Origin: Piliocolobus tephrosceles
Lineage: Eukaryota; Chordata; Mammalia; Primates; Cercopithecidae
DNA: 64,000 nt
Assembly: GCF_002776525.5 (NCBI RefSeq)
Contig: NC_045435.1
Location: forward strand, 126,897,079-126,961,078
Reading direction: 5' to 3'
Shown one piece after another: positions 1 through 10,266 of the stretch. The notes beneath the pieces were generated by a model that saw nothing but the letters and a program-made list of their open reading frames with translations, was not told the DNA's origin and made no database searches. Position numbers and translations under genes: made by a program. Each line of letters begins with the position of its first letter. Positions within the stretch are counted from its first letter, which is position 1.

Positions 1-2628
1 AAGATCAGATGTCTGTAGATGTGTGGTATTATTTCTGAGGACTCTGTTCTGTTCCATTAGTCTACATCTCTGTTTTGGTACCAGTACCATGCTGTTTTGG
101 TTCCTGTAGCCTTATAGTATATTTTGAAGTCAGGTAGCGTGACGCCTCCAGCTTTGTTCTTTTGACATAGGATTGTCTTGGCAATGCGGGCTCTTTTTTG
201 GTTCCATATGGACTTTAAAGCATTTTTTTCCAATTCTGTGAAGAAACTCATTGGTAGCTTGATGGGGATGGCATTGAATCTATAAATAACCTTGGGCAGT
301 ATGGACATTTTCACGATATTGATTCTTCCTATCCATGAGCATGGTATATTCTTCCATTTGTTTGTGTCCTTTTTTGTTTCACTGAGCAGTGGTTTGTAGT
401 TCTCCTTGAAGAGGTCGTTTACATCCCTTGTAAGTTGGATTCCTAGGTATTTTATTCTCTTTGAAGCAATTGTGAATGGAAGTTCATTCCTGATTTGGCT
501 CTCTGCTTGTCTGTTACCAGTGTATAAGAATGCTTGTGATTTTTGCACATTGATTTTGTATTCTGAGACTTTGCTGAAGTTGCTTATCAGCTAAAGGAGA
601 TTTTGGGCTGAGACGATGGGGTTTTCTAAATATACAATCATGTCATCTGCAAACAGGGACAATTTGACTTCTTCTTTTCCTAACTGAATACCCTTGATTT
701 CTTTCCCTTGCATGATTGCCCTTGCCAGAACTTCCAACACTATGTTGAATAGGAGTGGTGAGAGAGGGCATCCCTGTATTGTGCCAGTTTTCAAAGGGAA
801 TTTTTCCAGTTTTTGAACATTCAGTATGATATTATCTGTGGGTTTGTCATAAATAGATCCTATTGTTTTGAGGTACATTCCATCAATACCGAATTTATTG
901 AGGGTTTTTAGAATGAAGGGCTGTTGAATTTTGTCAAAAGCCTTTTCTGCATCTGTTTACATAATCATGTGGTTCTTGTCTTTGGTTCTGTTGATATGCT
1001 GGATTACGTTTATTGATTTGCGAATGTTGAACCAGCCTTGCATCCCAGGGATGAAGCCCACTTGATCATGGTGGATAAGCTTTTTGATGTGCTGCTGAAT
1101 CCGGTTTGCCAGTATTTTATTGAGGATTTTTGCATCGATGTTCATCAGGGATATTGCTCTAAAATTCTCTTTTTTTGTTGTGTCTCTGCCAGGCTTTGGT
1201 ATCAGGATGATGTTGGCCTCATAAAATGAGTTAGGGAGGATTCCCTCTTTTTCTATTGATTGNNNNNNNNNNNNNNNNNNNNNNNNNNNNNNNNNNNNNN
1301 NNNNNNNNNNNNNNNNNNNNNNNNNNNNNNNNNNNNNNNNNNNNNNNNNNNNNNNNNNNNNNNNNNNNNNNNNNNNNNNNNNNNNNNNNNNNNNNNNNNN
1401 NNNNNNNNNNNNNNNNNNNNNNNNNNNNNNNNNNNNNNNNNNNNNNNNNNNNNNNNNNNNNNNNNNNNNNNNNNNNNNNNNNNNNNNNNNNNNNNNNNNN
1501 NNNNNNNNNNNNNNNNNNNNNNNNNNNNNNNNNNNNNNNNNNNNNNNNNNNNNNNNNNNNNNNNNNNNNNNNNNNNNNNNNNNNNNNNNNNNNNNNNNNN
1601 NNNNNNNNNNNNNNNNNNNNNNNNNNNNNNNNNNNNNNNNNNNNNNNNNNNNNNNNNNNNNNTTTAATTGTGATGTTAGAGTGTCAATTTTAGATCTTTC
1701 CTGCTTTCTCTTGTGGGCATTTAGTGCTATAAATTTCCCTCTACACACTGCTTTAAATGTGTCCCAGAGATTCTGGTATGTTGTTTCTTTGTTCTCATTG
1801 GTTTCAAAGAACATCTTTATTTCTGCCTTCATTTCGTTGTGTACCCAGTAGTCATTCAAGAGCAGGTTGTTCAGTTTCCATGTAGTTGAGCGGTTTTGAT
1901 TGAGTTTCTGAGTTCTGAGTTCTAGTTTGATTGCACTGTGGTCTGAGAGACAGTTTGTTATAATTTCTGTTCTTTTACGTTTGCTGAGGAGTGCTTTACT
2001 TCCAATTATGTGGTCAATTTTGGAATAGGTGCGATGTGGTGCTGAGAAGAATGTATATTCTGTTGATTTGGGGTGGAGAGTTCTATAGATGTCTATCAGG
2101 TCCGCTTGGTGCAGAGATGAGTTCAATTCCTGGATATCCTTGTTAACTTTCCCTCTCGTTGATCTGTCTAATGTTGACAGTGGAGTGTTGAACTCCCCTA
2201 TTATTATTGGATGGGATTCTAAATCTCTTTGTAAGTCTCTAAGGACTTGTTTTATGAATCTGGGTGCTCCTGTATTGGGTGCATATATATTTAGGATAGT
2301 TAGCTCTTCCTGTTGAATTGATCCCTTTACCATTATGTAATGGCCTTCTTTATGTCTTTTGATCTTTGATCGTTTAAAGTCTGTTTTATCAGAGACTAGG
2401 ATTGCAACCCCTGCTTTTTTTTTGTTTTCCATTTGCTTTGTAGATCTTCCTCCATCCCTTTATTTTGAGCCTATGTATGTCTCTGCATGTCAGATGGGTC
2501 TCCTGAATACAGCAGACTGATGGGTCTTGACTCTTTATCCAGTTTGCCAGTCTGTGTCTTTTAATTGGAGCATTTAGTCCATTTACATTTAAGGTTAATA
2601 TTGTTACATGTGAACTTGGTCCTGCCAT
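1..2628 (-). pseudogene. L1 ORF2 (endonuclease-reverse transcriptase), broken and partly unsequenced
   Basis: ORF2p is the L1 endonuclease/reverse transcriptase that nicks target DNA and copies L1 RNA. The start codon reads at 2628 (MAGPSSHVTILTLNVNGLN), giving the N-terminal endonuclease with NVNGLN, the CIQETHL glutamate and the SDHSAIKLEL Asp-His pair. The usual GDFNTP motif reads GEFNTP here (about 2190-2210), changing a metal-binding Asp to Glu. A frameshift near 2390-2430 splits the endonuclease. After the N gap the reverse transcriptase resumes (GILPNSFYEA, IPKPGRDTTKK), with a stop at 957-959 where the family reads ISIDAEKAF. The catalytic FADD lies near 640-660. Another frameshift or stop falls near 590, and the frame at 57-548 (GRINIVKMSILPK, AWYWYQNRD) follows. 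The cysteine-rich C-terminus lies outside the window. Confidence 0.95.
1263..1662. other. Assembly gap, 400 N
   Basis: Exactly 400 consecutive N interrupt L1 ORF2 between the end of the endonuclease/linker part (RSKIDTLTSQL) and the reverse transcriptase part (QSIEKEGILPN). The round length suggests an estimated or placeholder size. Any open frame spanning it is meaningless. Confidence 0.99.
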
Positions 2629-2691
2629 TATGATATTAACTGGTTATTTTGCTCATTGGTTGATGCAGTTTCTTCCTAGCCTCGATGGTCT

Positions 2692-3124
2692 TTACATTTT
2701 GGCATGTTTTTGCAATGGCTAGTACCGGTTCTTCCATTCCATGTTTAGGGCTTCCTTCAGGGTCTCTTGTAAGGCAGGCCTGGTGGTGACAAAATCTCTA
2801 AGCATTTGCTTATCTGTAAGGGATTTTATTTCTCCTTCACTTATGAAACTTAGTTTAGCTGGATATGAAATTCTGGGTTTAAAATTCTTTTCTTTAAGAA
2901 CGTTGAATATTGGTCCCCTCTTTCTTCTGGCTTGTAGAGTTTCTGCCGAGAGATCTGCTGTTAGTCTGATGGTCTTCCCTTTGTGGGTAACCCGACCTTT
3001 CTCTCTGGCTGCCCTTAAGTTTTTTTCCTTCATTTCAACTTTGGTGAATCTGGCAATTATGTGTCTCTTATTTTGCGCTCTTATTTTTTGAATTTCCAGC
3101 TTTTCTGCCCTGCTTCTTCCCCAT
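2692..3124 (-). pseudogene. L1 ORF1 (RNA-binding chaperone) with central deletion
   Basis: ORF1p normally forms a coiled-coil trimer that binds L1 RNA. The start codon at 3122-3124 opens MGKKQGRKAGNSKN, the typical N-terminus, but the frame ends after about 18 codons. At about 3080 the sequence jumps to the C-terminal domain, which reads in another frame from about 3033 (REKGRVTHKGKTIRLTADLS, ETLQARRKRGPIF, ISYPAKLSF). The coiled coil and the first part of the RNA-recognition domain are missing; from memory of the usual ORF1 length (about 340 codons) that is roughly 550-600 bp. A premature stop at 2719-2721 (KNRY*) precedes the expected family stop at 2692-2694. No functional protein is possible. 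Confidence 0.92.
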
Positions 3125-4161
3125 CTTCGTGGTTTTATCTGCCTCTCGTCTTTGATGATGGTTACGTACTGATGGGGTTTTGGTATATGTGTTTTTACTG
3201 TTTGTTAGTTTTCCTTCTAATAGTCAAGACCTTCAGCTGTAGGTCTGTTGGAGTTTGCTTGAGGTCCACTCCAGACCCTGTTTGTCTGGGTATCAGCAGG
3301 AGAGGTTGCAGAAGATAGAATATTGCTGAACAGCGAGTGTACCTGTCTGATTCTTACTTTGGAAGTTTCCTCTCAGGGGTGTACTCCACCCTGTGAGGTG
3401 TGGGGTGTCAGACTGCCCCTAGTGGGGGATGTCTCCCAGTTAGGCTACTCAGTGTTCGGGGACACACTTGAGCAGGCAGTCTGTCCCTTCTCAGATATCA
3501 ACCTCCATGTTGGGAGAGCCAGTGCTCTCTTCAAAGCTGTCAGACAGAGTCATTCGCTTCTGCAAAGGCCTCTGCTCCTCCCCCTGTTATCTTTTAGCTG
3601 TGCCTTGTCCTTAGAGGCGGAGTCTACAGAGACAGGCAGGTTTCCTTGAGCTGCTGTGAGCTCCACCCAGTTCGAGCTTCCCAGCGGCTTTATTTACCTA
3701 GTTAAGCCTCAGCGATGGCTGGCGCCCCTCCCCCAGCCTCGCTGCTGTCTTGTGGTTAGATTGCCGCAGACTGCTGTGTTAGCAAGAAGGGAGGCTCTGT
3801 GGGCATGGGACCCTCCTGGCCAGGTGTGGGGTATATTCTCCTGGTGTGCCCGTTTGCTTACAGCGCAGTATTGGGGTGGGAGTTACCCGATTTTCCTGGT
3901 GTTGTGTGTCTCAGTTCCCCTGGCTAGGAAAAGGGATTCCCTTCCCCCTTGCACTTCCCAGGTGAGGTGATTCCTCGCCCTGCTTCAGCTCTCGCTGGTC
4001 GGGCTGCAGCAGCTGACCAGCACCGATTGTCCGGCACTCCCTAGTAAGTTGACCCCAGTACGTCAGTTGAAAATGCAGAAATCACCAGTCTTCTGTGTCG
4101 CTCGCACTGGGAGTTGGAGAGTGGAGCTGTTTCTATTCGGCCATCTAGCTCCACCCCCACA
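3125..4161 (-). promoter_or_regulatory. L1 5'UTR with internal promoter
   Basis: The roughly 1-kb GC-richer stretch between the ORF1 start and the 5' terminus has the arrangement of the L1PA 5'UTR, including the sense-strand start 'gatggccgaatag'. A YY1-like core is retained at about 4138-4146, within the first bases of the element where L1 transcription is positioned. Whether it is still active cannot be judged from sequence. The region also contains unrelated short open frames on both strands, which are chance readings of the 5'UTR. Confidence 0.85.
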
Positions 4162-7100
4162 AGTTTTTATCTGATGATAGCTCCTCTTTCACCGTAGGTC
4201 TGAATGTGCTCCCGAATGTCCCTTTGTGTATCTGTGCATGTCGGAGTTTCCAAACTGCGTAATATAATGAAAGTTTTAACTATGTGACACACATGAATAT
4301 ATATAACACCAAGCAGTTTCACAGAAATCTTCTTTCCAGGTTTTGTCTTAAGACATTTCCTTTTTCACCATAGTCGTCTCTATACTCCCGAATATCCCTT
4401 GGTAGCTTTTTCTCCAAAGGGGTTTCCAGAATCCTCTAGGTGAAGAAAGATATGTTTCTGTGAGTGGTATGCACACGTCACAAAGGAGCTCCTCAGAAAC
4501 CTTCTCTCCAATTTCTATCTGAAGACGTTTCCTTTTTCACCGTAAGCCTCAAAACCCTCCAGAATATCCTTCACAGATTAAACAAGACAGTGTTATGATA
4601 CAGCTCAATGAAAAGAGAATCTTAACTGTGTGACTGGATTTCATGTGACACAAAGCAGTTTCGCAGAAAGCTTCCTTCTGGTTTCTCTCTGAGGTTATTT
4701 CTTTTTCAGGATATTCTAAAGAGTGTTTCCAAATGTCCTTTCTCAGATTCTATGGAAACAGTGATTTCAAACTGCTCAATCTAAAGAATGATTTAACACT
4801 GTGAGATGAATACAAACATCTCAAAAGAGTTGCGCAGAAAGCTTCTCACTAATTTTCGATGGAAGACTTTCCTTGCCTCACACAGGCCTCGGATTGCAGC
4901 TTACTATCCCTTCCCAGAACCCTCAAAGACCGACTTTGAAACTGGCAAATGTAGAGTTAGATTTAACCTGTGAAAAGAACGGACATGTCAGAGAACAGTT
5001 TCTTCGAGTGCTTCTTTCTGTTTTTTATTAAATGACATTTCACTTTTTGCCACAGTCTTCAATGAGCTCCGAATATCATTCTTTTGTTTTAACAGGAACA
5101 CTGTTCGAACTATGCCTTATGAGAAAGAAGTTATAACTCCCTGATTGGAATGCACACATCACAAAGCAGTTTCTCAGAAAGCTTCTCTCCACTTTTTATC
5201 TGACTATTTTTCCTATTTCACCACAGGCCCGACTGTGATCCTAAACATCCACGAGGGAGTTTCCAAGCTTCGTAATGTAAAGGAAACTTCATCTATGTGA
5301 GATGAATAAACATAGTAAAAAGCAGATTCACAAAAAGCTTCTTTCCAGTTTTTATCTGAAGATATTTTCTTTTTAACCAGAGTCCAGAATGTGCTCCCGA
5401 AGGTCCCTTCGTGGATCCGTCCATGACAGTTTCCAAGCTGTGTAATGTAAAGAAAACGTTATCTCTGTGAGATGATTATAGATATCACAGAGTAGTTTCC
5501 TAGGAAGCTACTTTCCTTTTTTTGTCTGAGCCTCTTTCCCTTTTCACCATCGGTATCAACATGCTCCTGAATATCACCTGGTACCTGTTTCTCCAAAATG
5601 GTTTCCCTCACCCTGTATGAGAACAGAGGTATAACACTGTGACTGTAATGAACACATCACAAAGCAGTTCTATGGAATGCTTCTCTCCATTTTCGGTCTG
5701 AACATATTTCCTTTTTCACCGTTAGCCTGAAAGTACTCCGGAATATCCCATCACATACAAAACATACCCAGGGATAGGAAACTGCTCAAAGAATAGAGAG
5801 GCTTACGTGAGTGAGAGGAATTAAGATGACACAGAGCAGGTTCACAGAAAGCTTCCTTCTGGATTTTACCTCAGGATATTTCTTTCTCCATATTCTAAGG
5901 ATCGTTCCCAAATGTCCTTCCTCGATTCCACAAAAACAGTGATTTCAAGATGCTCAAGTCAAAGAATGGTTTAACCCTATGAGAAAAATCCACACATCAC
6001 AATGCAGTTGCTCAGAACGTTTCTCTGCAGGTTTCATCAGAAGACGTTTCCTCGTTCACCACCAGCTCCCGGGCGTCATTAAATATCCCTTCACAGATTC
6101 TTCAAAGACAGAGTTTCGAAACTGGGTAAGATAGAGTAAGAATTAACTCTGTAAAGTTAATGCACATATCAGAGAGCAGATTCTTGGAATGCTTCTTCCT
6201 CGATTTTATTTCAGTATATTTCACTATTCACCATAGTCCTCAATGCGTTCCAAAATATCACATTTTCTGTTTCACAGGAACAGTTTTCAAACACTGCCTT
6301 GTGAGAAAAGAAGTATAACTCAATGTGTGGAATGCATACATCACAAAGTAGTTTCTCAGAAAGCTTCTGTCCAGTTTTTTATTGAAGATATCTCCTCCTT
6401 CACTGTAGGCCTGAATGTGCTCCCGAGTGTCCCTTCGCAGATCTGTGCATGACAAAGTTTGCACACTGTGTAATATAATTAAAGTTTTAACTATGTGAGA
6501 TGAATAAATATATCCATCACAAAGCAGTTTCACAGAAATCTGCTTTCCAGTTTTTGTCTTACGATATTTCCTTGTTCACTGTAGTCATCTCTATACACGC
6601 GAATATCACTTGGTAGCTTTTTCTCCAAAAGGGATTCTGGAATGTTCTGGAGAAGAAAGGTATATTTCTGTGAGTGAAATACACACGTCACAAAGCAGCT
6701 GCTCAGTTAGCTTCCCTCCAGTTTCTATCTGAAGACGTTCCCTTTTTCACCGTAAGCCTCAAAGCCCTCTAGAATATCCCTTCGCAGACTCAGCAAGAAC
6801 AGTTATGATACAGCTCAATGAAAAGAGAAGCTTTACTGCATGAGTGGAATTCACATGACACAGGGGAGTTTCAAACAAAGCTTCCTTCTGGTCTCTCTCT
6901 GACGTTATTTCTTTTTCAGGATATTCTAAAGAGCGTTTGCAAATGTCCTTTCTCAGATTCCACACAAAAATTCTTTTCCAACTGCTCAATCCAAAGAATG
7001 ATTTAACTCTATGAGATGAATAGAAACATCACAATACAGTTGCGCAAAAAGCTTCTCTCCGATTTTCAATTTAAGATATTTCCTTGCCTCACACAGGCCT

Positions 7101-9100
7101 CCATTCGCCACTTATTATCCTTTCACAGAACCCACAAAGAACGACTTTTAAACTGGGAAATGTAGAGTAAGTTTTAACACTTTTAAAAGAATGGACATGT
7201 CAGAGAGTAGTTTCTTCGAATGCTTATCTCTGTTTTTTATTGAACGACATTTCATTTTTTGCCATAGTCTTCAACGTGCTCAGAATATAACTCTTCTGGT
7301 TTTACAGGAACAGTGTTCTAACTGTGCCTTATGAGAAGAAATTTGTAACTCCCAGAGTGGAATGCGCACATCACCAAGCAAATTCTCAGAAAACTTCTCT
7401 CCAGTTTTCATCTGACTACATTTCCTATTTCACTATGGGTGCGAATGTGATCCAAAATATCCCTTGGTGGATCCATCCATGAGAGAGTTTCCAAGGTGCA
7501 TAATGTAAATAAAGGTTCATCTTTATGAGATGGATAAACATAGCAAAAAGCAGATTCACAGAAAGCTTCTTTCCAGTTTTATCTGAAGATATTTCTTTTC
7601 TCACCATAGTCCAGAATGTGCTCCTGAAGGTCCCTTCGTGGATCTGTCCATCACAGTTTGCAAGCTGCGTAATGTAAAGAAAGCTTTATCTATGTGAGAT
7701 GATTACACATATCACAGAGTAGTTTCCTAGAAAGCTTCTTTCCATTTTTTGTCTGAGGCCATATTCTTTTCACCATCAGCATCAACATGCTCCTGAATAT
7801 CACTTGGTACATGTTTCCCCAAAAGGGTTTCCCCGAAGCTGTATGAGAAGAGAGGTATAACACTGTGACTGGAATGCACAGGTCACAAAGCAGTTCCTCG
7901 GAAAGCTTCTCTGCAGTTTCGGTCTGAACATATTTATTTTTTCACCGTTAGCCTCAAAGTGCTCCCGAATATCCCATCACACGCTAAACATACACAGGGC
8001 TAGAAAGCTGCTCAATGAAAAGAGAGGCTTATCTGAGTGAGCAGAATTAAGATGACACAGAGCAGTTTAACAGAAAGCTTCCTTCTGTATTTTACCTGGG
8101 GATAATTCTTTCTCCACATTATAAAAATTGTTCCCAAATGTCCTTCTTCAGATTCCACAAAAACAGTGAATTTAAGCTGCTCAATCCAAAGAATGATTTA
8201 ACTGTATGAGACGAATATGCGCATCTCAAAGCAGTTGCTCAGAACGTTTCACTGCAGGTTTCATCGGAAGACGTTTCTTCCCTCACCACAAGCCTCCGGG
8301 CGTGACTAAATATCCCTTCACAGATTATTCAAAGACAGAGTTTCGAAACAGGGCAACATAGAGTAAGCATTAACTCTGTGAAGTGAATGCACATATTTGA
8401 GAACAGATTCTTGGAACTCTTCTACCTCGATTTTATTTCAGTATATTTCACTACTTGCCATAGTCCTCAAGGCGTTCCGAAATATCACTTATTTGGTTTC
8501 ACAGGAACGGTGTTCAAACACTGCCTGGTGAGAAAAGAGGTATAACTCCCTGAATGGAATGCATACATCACAAAGTAGTTTCTCCGAAAGCTTCTATCCA
8601 GTTTTTATCTGAAGATATCTCCTCTTTCACTGGAGGTTTTAATGTGTTCCTGAATGTCCCTTCGCGGATCTGTGCATGACGGAGTTTCCAAACTGCGTAA
8701 TATAAGTTTTAACTATGCGAGACGAATAAATATATCTAACACAAAGCAGTTCCACAGAAATCTTCTTTCCAGTTTTTTCTGAGGATATTTCCTTTTTCAC
8801 CATACTCATCGCTATAATCCCAAATATCTCTTGGTAGCCCTTTCTCCAAAAGGGATTCTGGAATCGTCTAGGGGAAGAAAGGTATATTTCTGTGAGTGGA
8901 ATACACACGACACAAAGAAGCTGCTCAGAAATCTTGTCTCAAGTTTCTACTTCAAGACGTTTCCTTTCTCACTGTAATCCTCAAAGTGCTCGTGACTGTC
9001 CCATCGCAGACTAAACAATAACAGTGTTATAATACTGCTCAATGAAAAGAGAAGCTTAACTGTGTGAGTAGAATTCACGTGACACAGAGCAGTTTCAGAG
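4162..9100 (-). repeat. Alpha satellite, type 1 (13-monomer higher-order unit), block I
   Basis: Tandem ~171-bp monomers, reverse-complement to the usual alpha consensus (each reads like 'cagtttttatctgaagatat', then 'tttcaccatag', then 'cacaaagcagtttctcagaa'). Successive monomers differ clearly. A marker near the end of one monomer (reading like 'cccatcacacgctaaacata', here degraded) recurs at about 5747 and 7973, a period of 2226 bp, or 13 monomers. The two copies differ at roughly one base in ten by eye. No gene or RNA is present; short ORFs are chance frames. Confidence 0.93.
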
Positions 9101-9382
9101 ACCCCAAATATCACTTTGCAGAATCCACGACAAAAGTGTTAGAAAACTCTTCCAAGAAGGGAATGGTGGAACCCTGTGTGATGAATTCACACATCAGAAA
9201 GCAATCTCTCAGAAAGCTGCTATCTAGTTATTATCTGAGGATATTCCCTTTTTCACCATGGGCCCCAATGGGCTCCCAAATATCACTTTGCAGATTCCAG
9301 GAAAAGAGTGTTAGCAAACTGCTTCCTGAGGACTAAGTTGGAACTCTGTGAGAAGAATTAACAGATCACAAAGAAGTTTCTC
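9100..9382 (-). repeat. Alpha satellite, type 2 tetramer, left stub
   Basis: At about 9096-9110 a type 1 monomer ('cacagagcagtttcagaga') changes within the monomer to 'ccccaaatatcactttgcag', typical of type 2. The stub holds monomers 3 and 4 of the tetramer described at 12380-15105 and ends in the first bases of monomer 1, where an L1 has inserted. The last 10 bases (gaagtttctc, 9373-9382) are the left target-site duplication of that L1. Confidence 0.88.
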
Positions 9383-10266
9383 CCATTTGTTTGTGTCCTC
9401 TTTTATTTCACTGAGCAGTGGTTTGTAGTTCTCCTTGAAGAGGTCCTTTACATCCCTTGTAAGTTGGATTCCTAGGTATTTTATTCTCTTTGAAGCAATT
9501 GTGAATGAAAGTTCATTCCTGATTTGGCTGTCTGCTTGTCTGTTACTGGTGTGTAAGAATGCTTGTGACTTTTGCACATTAATTTTGTATCCTGAGACTG
9601 CTGAAGTTGCTTATCAGATTAAGGAGATTTTGGGCTGAGACGATGGGGTTTTCTAAGTATACAATCATGTCATCTGCAAACAGGGACAATTTGACTTCTT
9701 CCTTTCCTAACTAAATACCCTTGATTTCTTTCTCTTGCCTGATTGCCCTAGCCAGAACTTCCAACACTATGTTGAATAGGAGTGGTGAGAGAGGGCATCC
9801 CTGTCTTGTGCCAGTTTTCAAAGGGAATTTTTCCAGTTTTTGCCCATTCAGTATGATATTAGCTGTGGGTTTGTCATAAATAGCTCTTATTATTTTGAGG
9901 TACGTTCCATCAATACCGAATTTATTGAGCGTTTTTAGCATGAAGGGCTGTTGAATTTTGTGAAAAGCCTTTTCTGCATCTATTGAGATAATCATGTGGT
10001 TCTTGTCTTTGGTTCTGTTGATATGCTGGATTACGTTGACTGATTTGCGAATGTTGAAGCAGCCTTGCATCCCAGGGATGAAGCCCACTTGATCATGGTG
10101 GATAAGCTTTTTGATGTGCTGCTGAATATGGTTTGCCAGTATTTTATTGAGGATTTTTGCATCGATGTTCATCAGGGATATTGGTCTAAAATTCTCTTTT
10201 TTTGTTGTGTCTCTGCCAGGCTTTGGTATCAGGATGATTTTGGCCTCATAAAATGAGTTAGGGAGG
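9383..10266 (-). pseudogene. L1 ORF2 fragment, inverted 5' segment (reverse transcriptase)
   Basis: Read on the minus strand this gives the reverse transcriptase core of ORF2p from PNSFYEAKIILIPKPGRD through the palm segment IISIDAEKAFHKIQQPFM to GQKLEKFPLKTGTRQGC. The catalytic FADD region lies in the interrupted stretch around 9660-9710. A stop near 9711 follows KEIKGI, and a shift near 9600 separates the last part (QKSQAFLHTSNRQADSQIRN). The sequence is closely parallel to ORF2 of the L1 at 1-4161. It is non-functional through truncation, inversion and stops. Confidence 0.93.

Larger units (their letters stand above)
1..4161 (-). mobile_element. LINE-1 (L1PA-type), 5' complete, 3' end outside window
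   Basis: A minus-strand L1 runs from its 5' terminus at about 4161 (reverse complement of the Y-rich end 'ccacccccac') through the 5'UTR, a shortened ORF1 and most of ORF2; the window starts inside ORF2. The order 5'UTR, ORF1, ORF2 and the protein motifs in each part identify it directly. The 3'UTR, poly(A) and left target-site duplication lie outside the window, so the insertion boundary can be seen only on the right, where alpha satellite begins at 4162. ORF1 has lost its middle, ORF2 carries frameshifts and stops, and 400 N replace part of the reverse transcriptase region. The element is dead as a coding unit. Its subfamily cannot be fixed by eye beyond L1PA-like. Confidence 0.96.

Noticed and set aside
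1256..1693. Open frames of 135-145 codons across the N run
   Set aside because: They consist almost entirely of undetermined bases.
3061..3970. Plus-strand ORFs of 85-116 codons in 2741-3970
   Set aside because: They lie antisense to L1 ORF1 and the L1 5'UTR and show no independent motif.
4162..9100. Regularly spaced repeats that could suggest a CRISPR array or tandem regulatory units
   Set aside because: The whole 171-bp unit is repeated without a repeat/spacer pattern, the sequence is primate alpha satellite, and L1 and HERV insertions show that the genome is mammalian.
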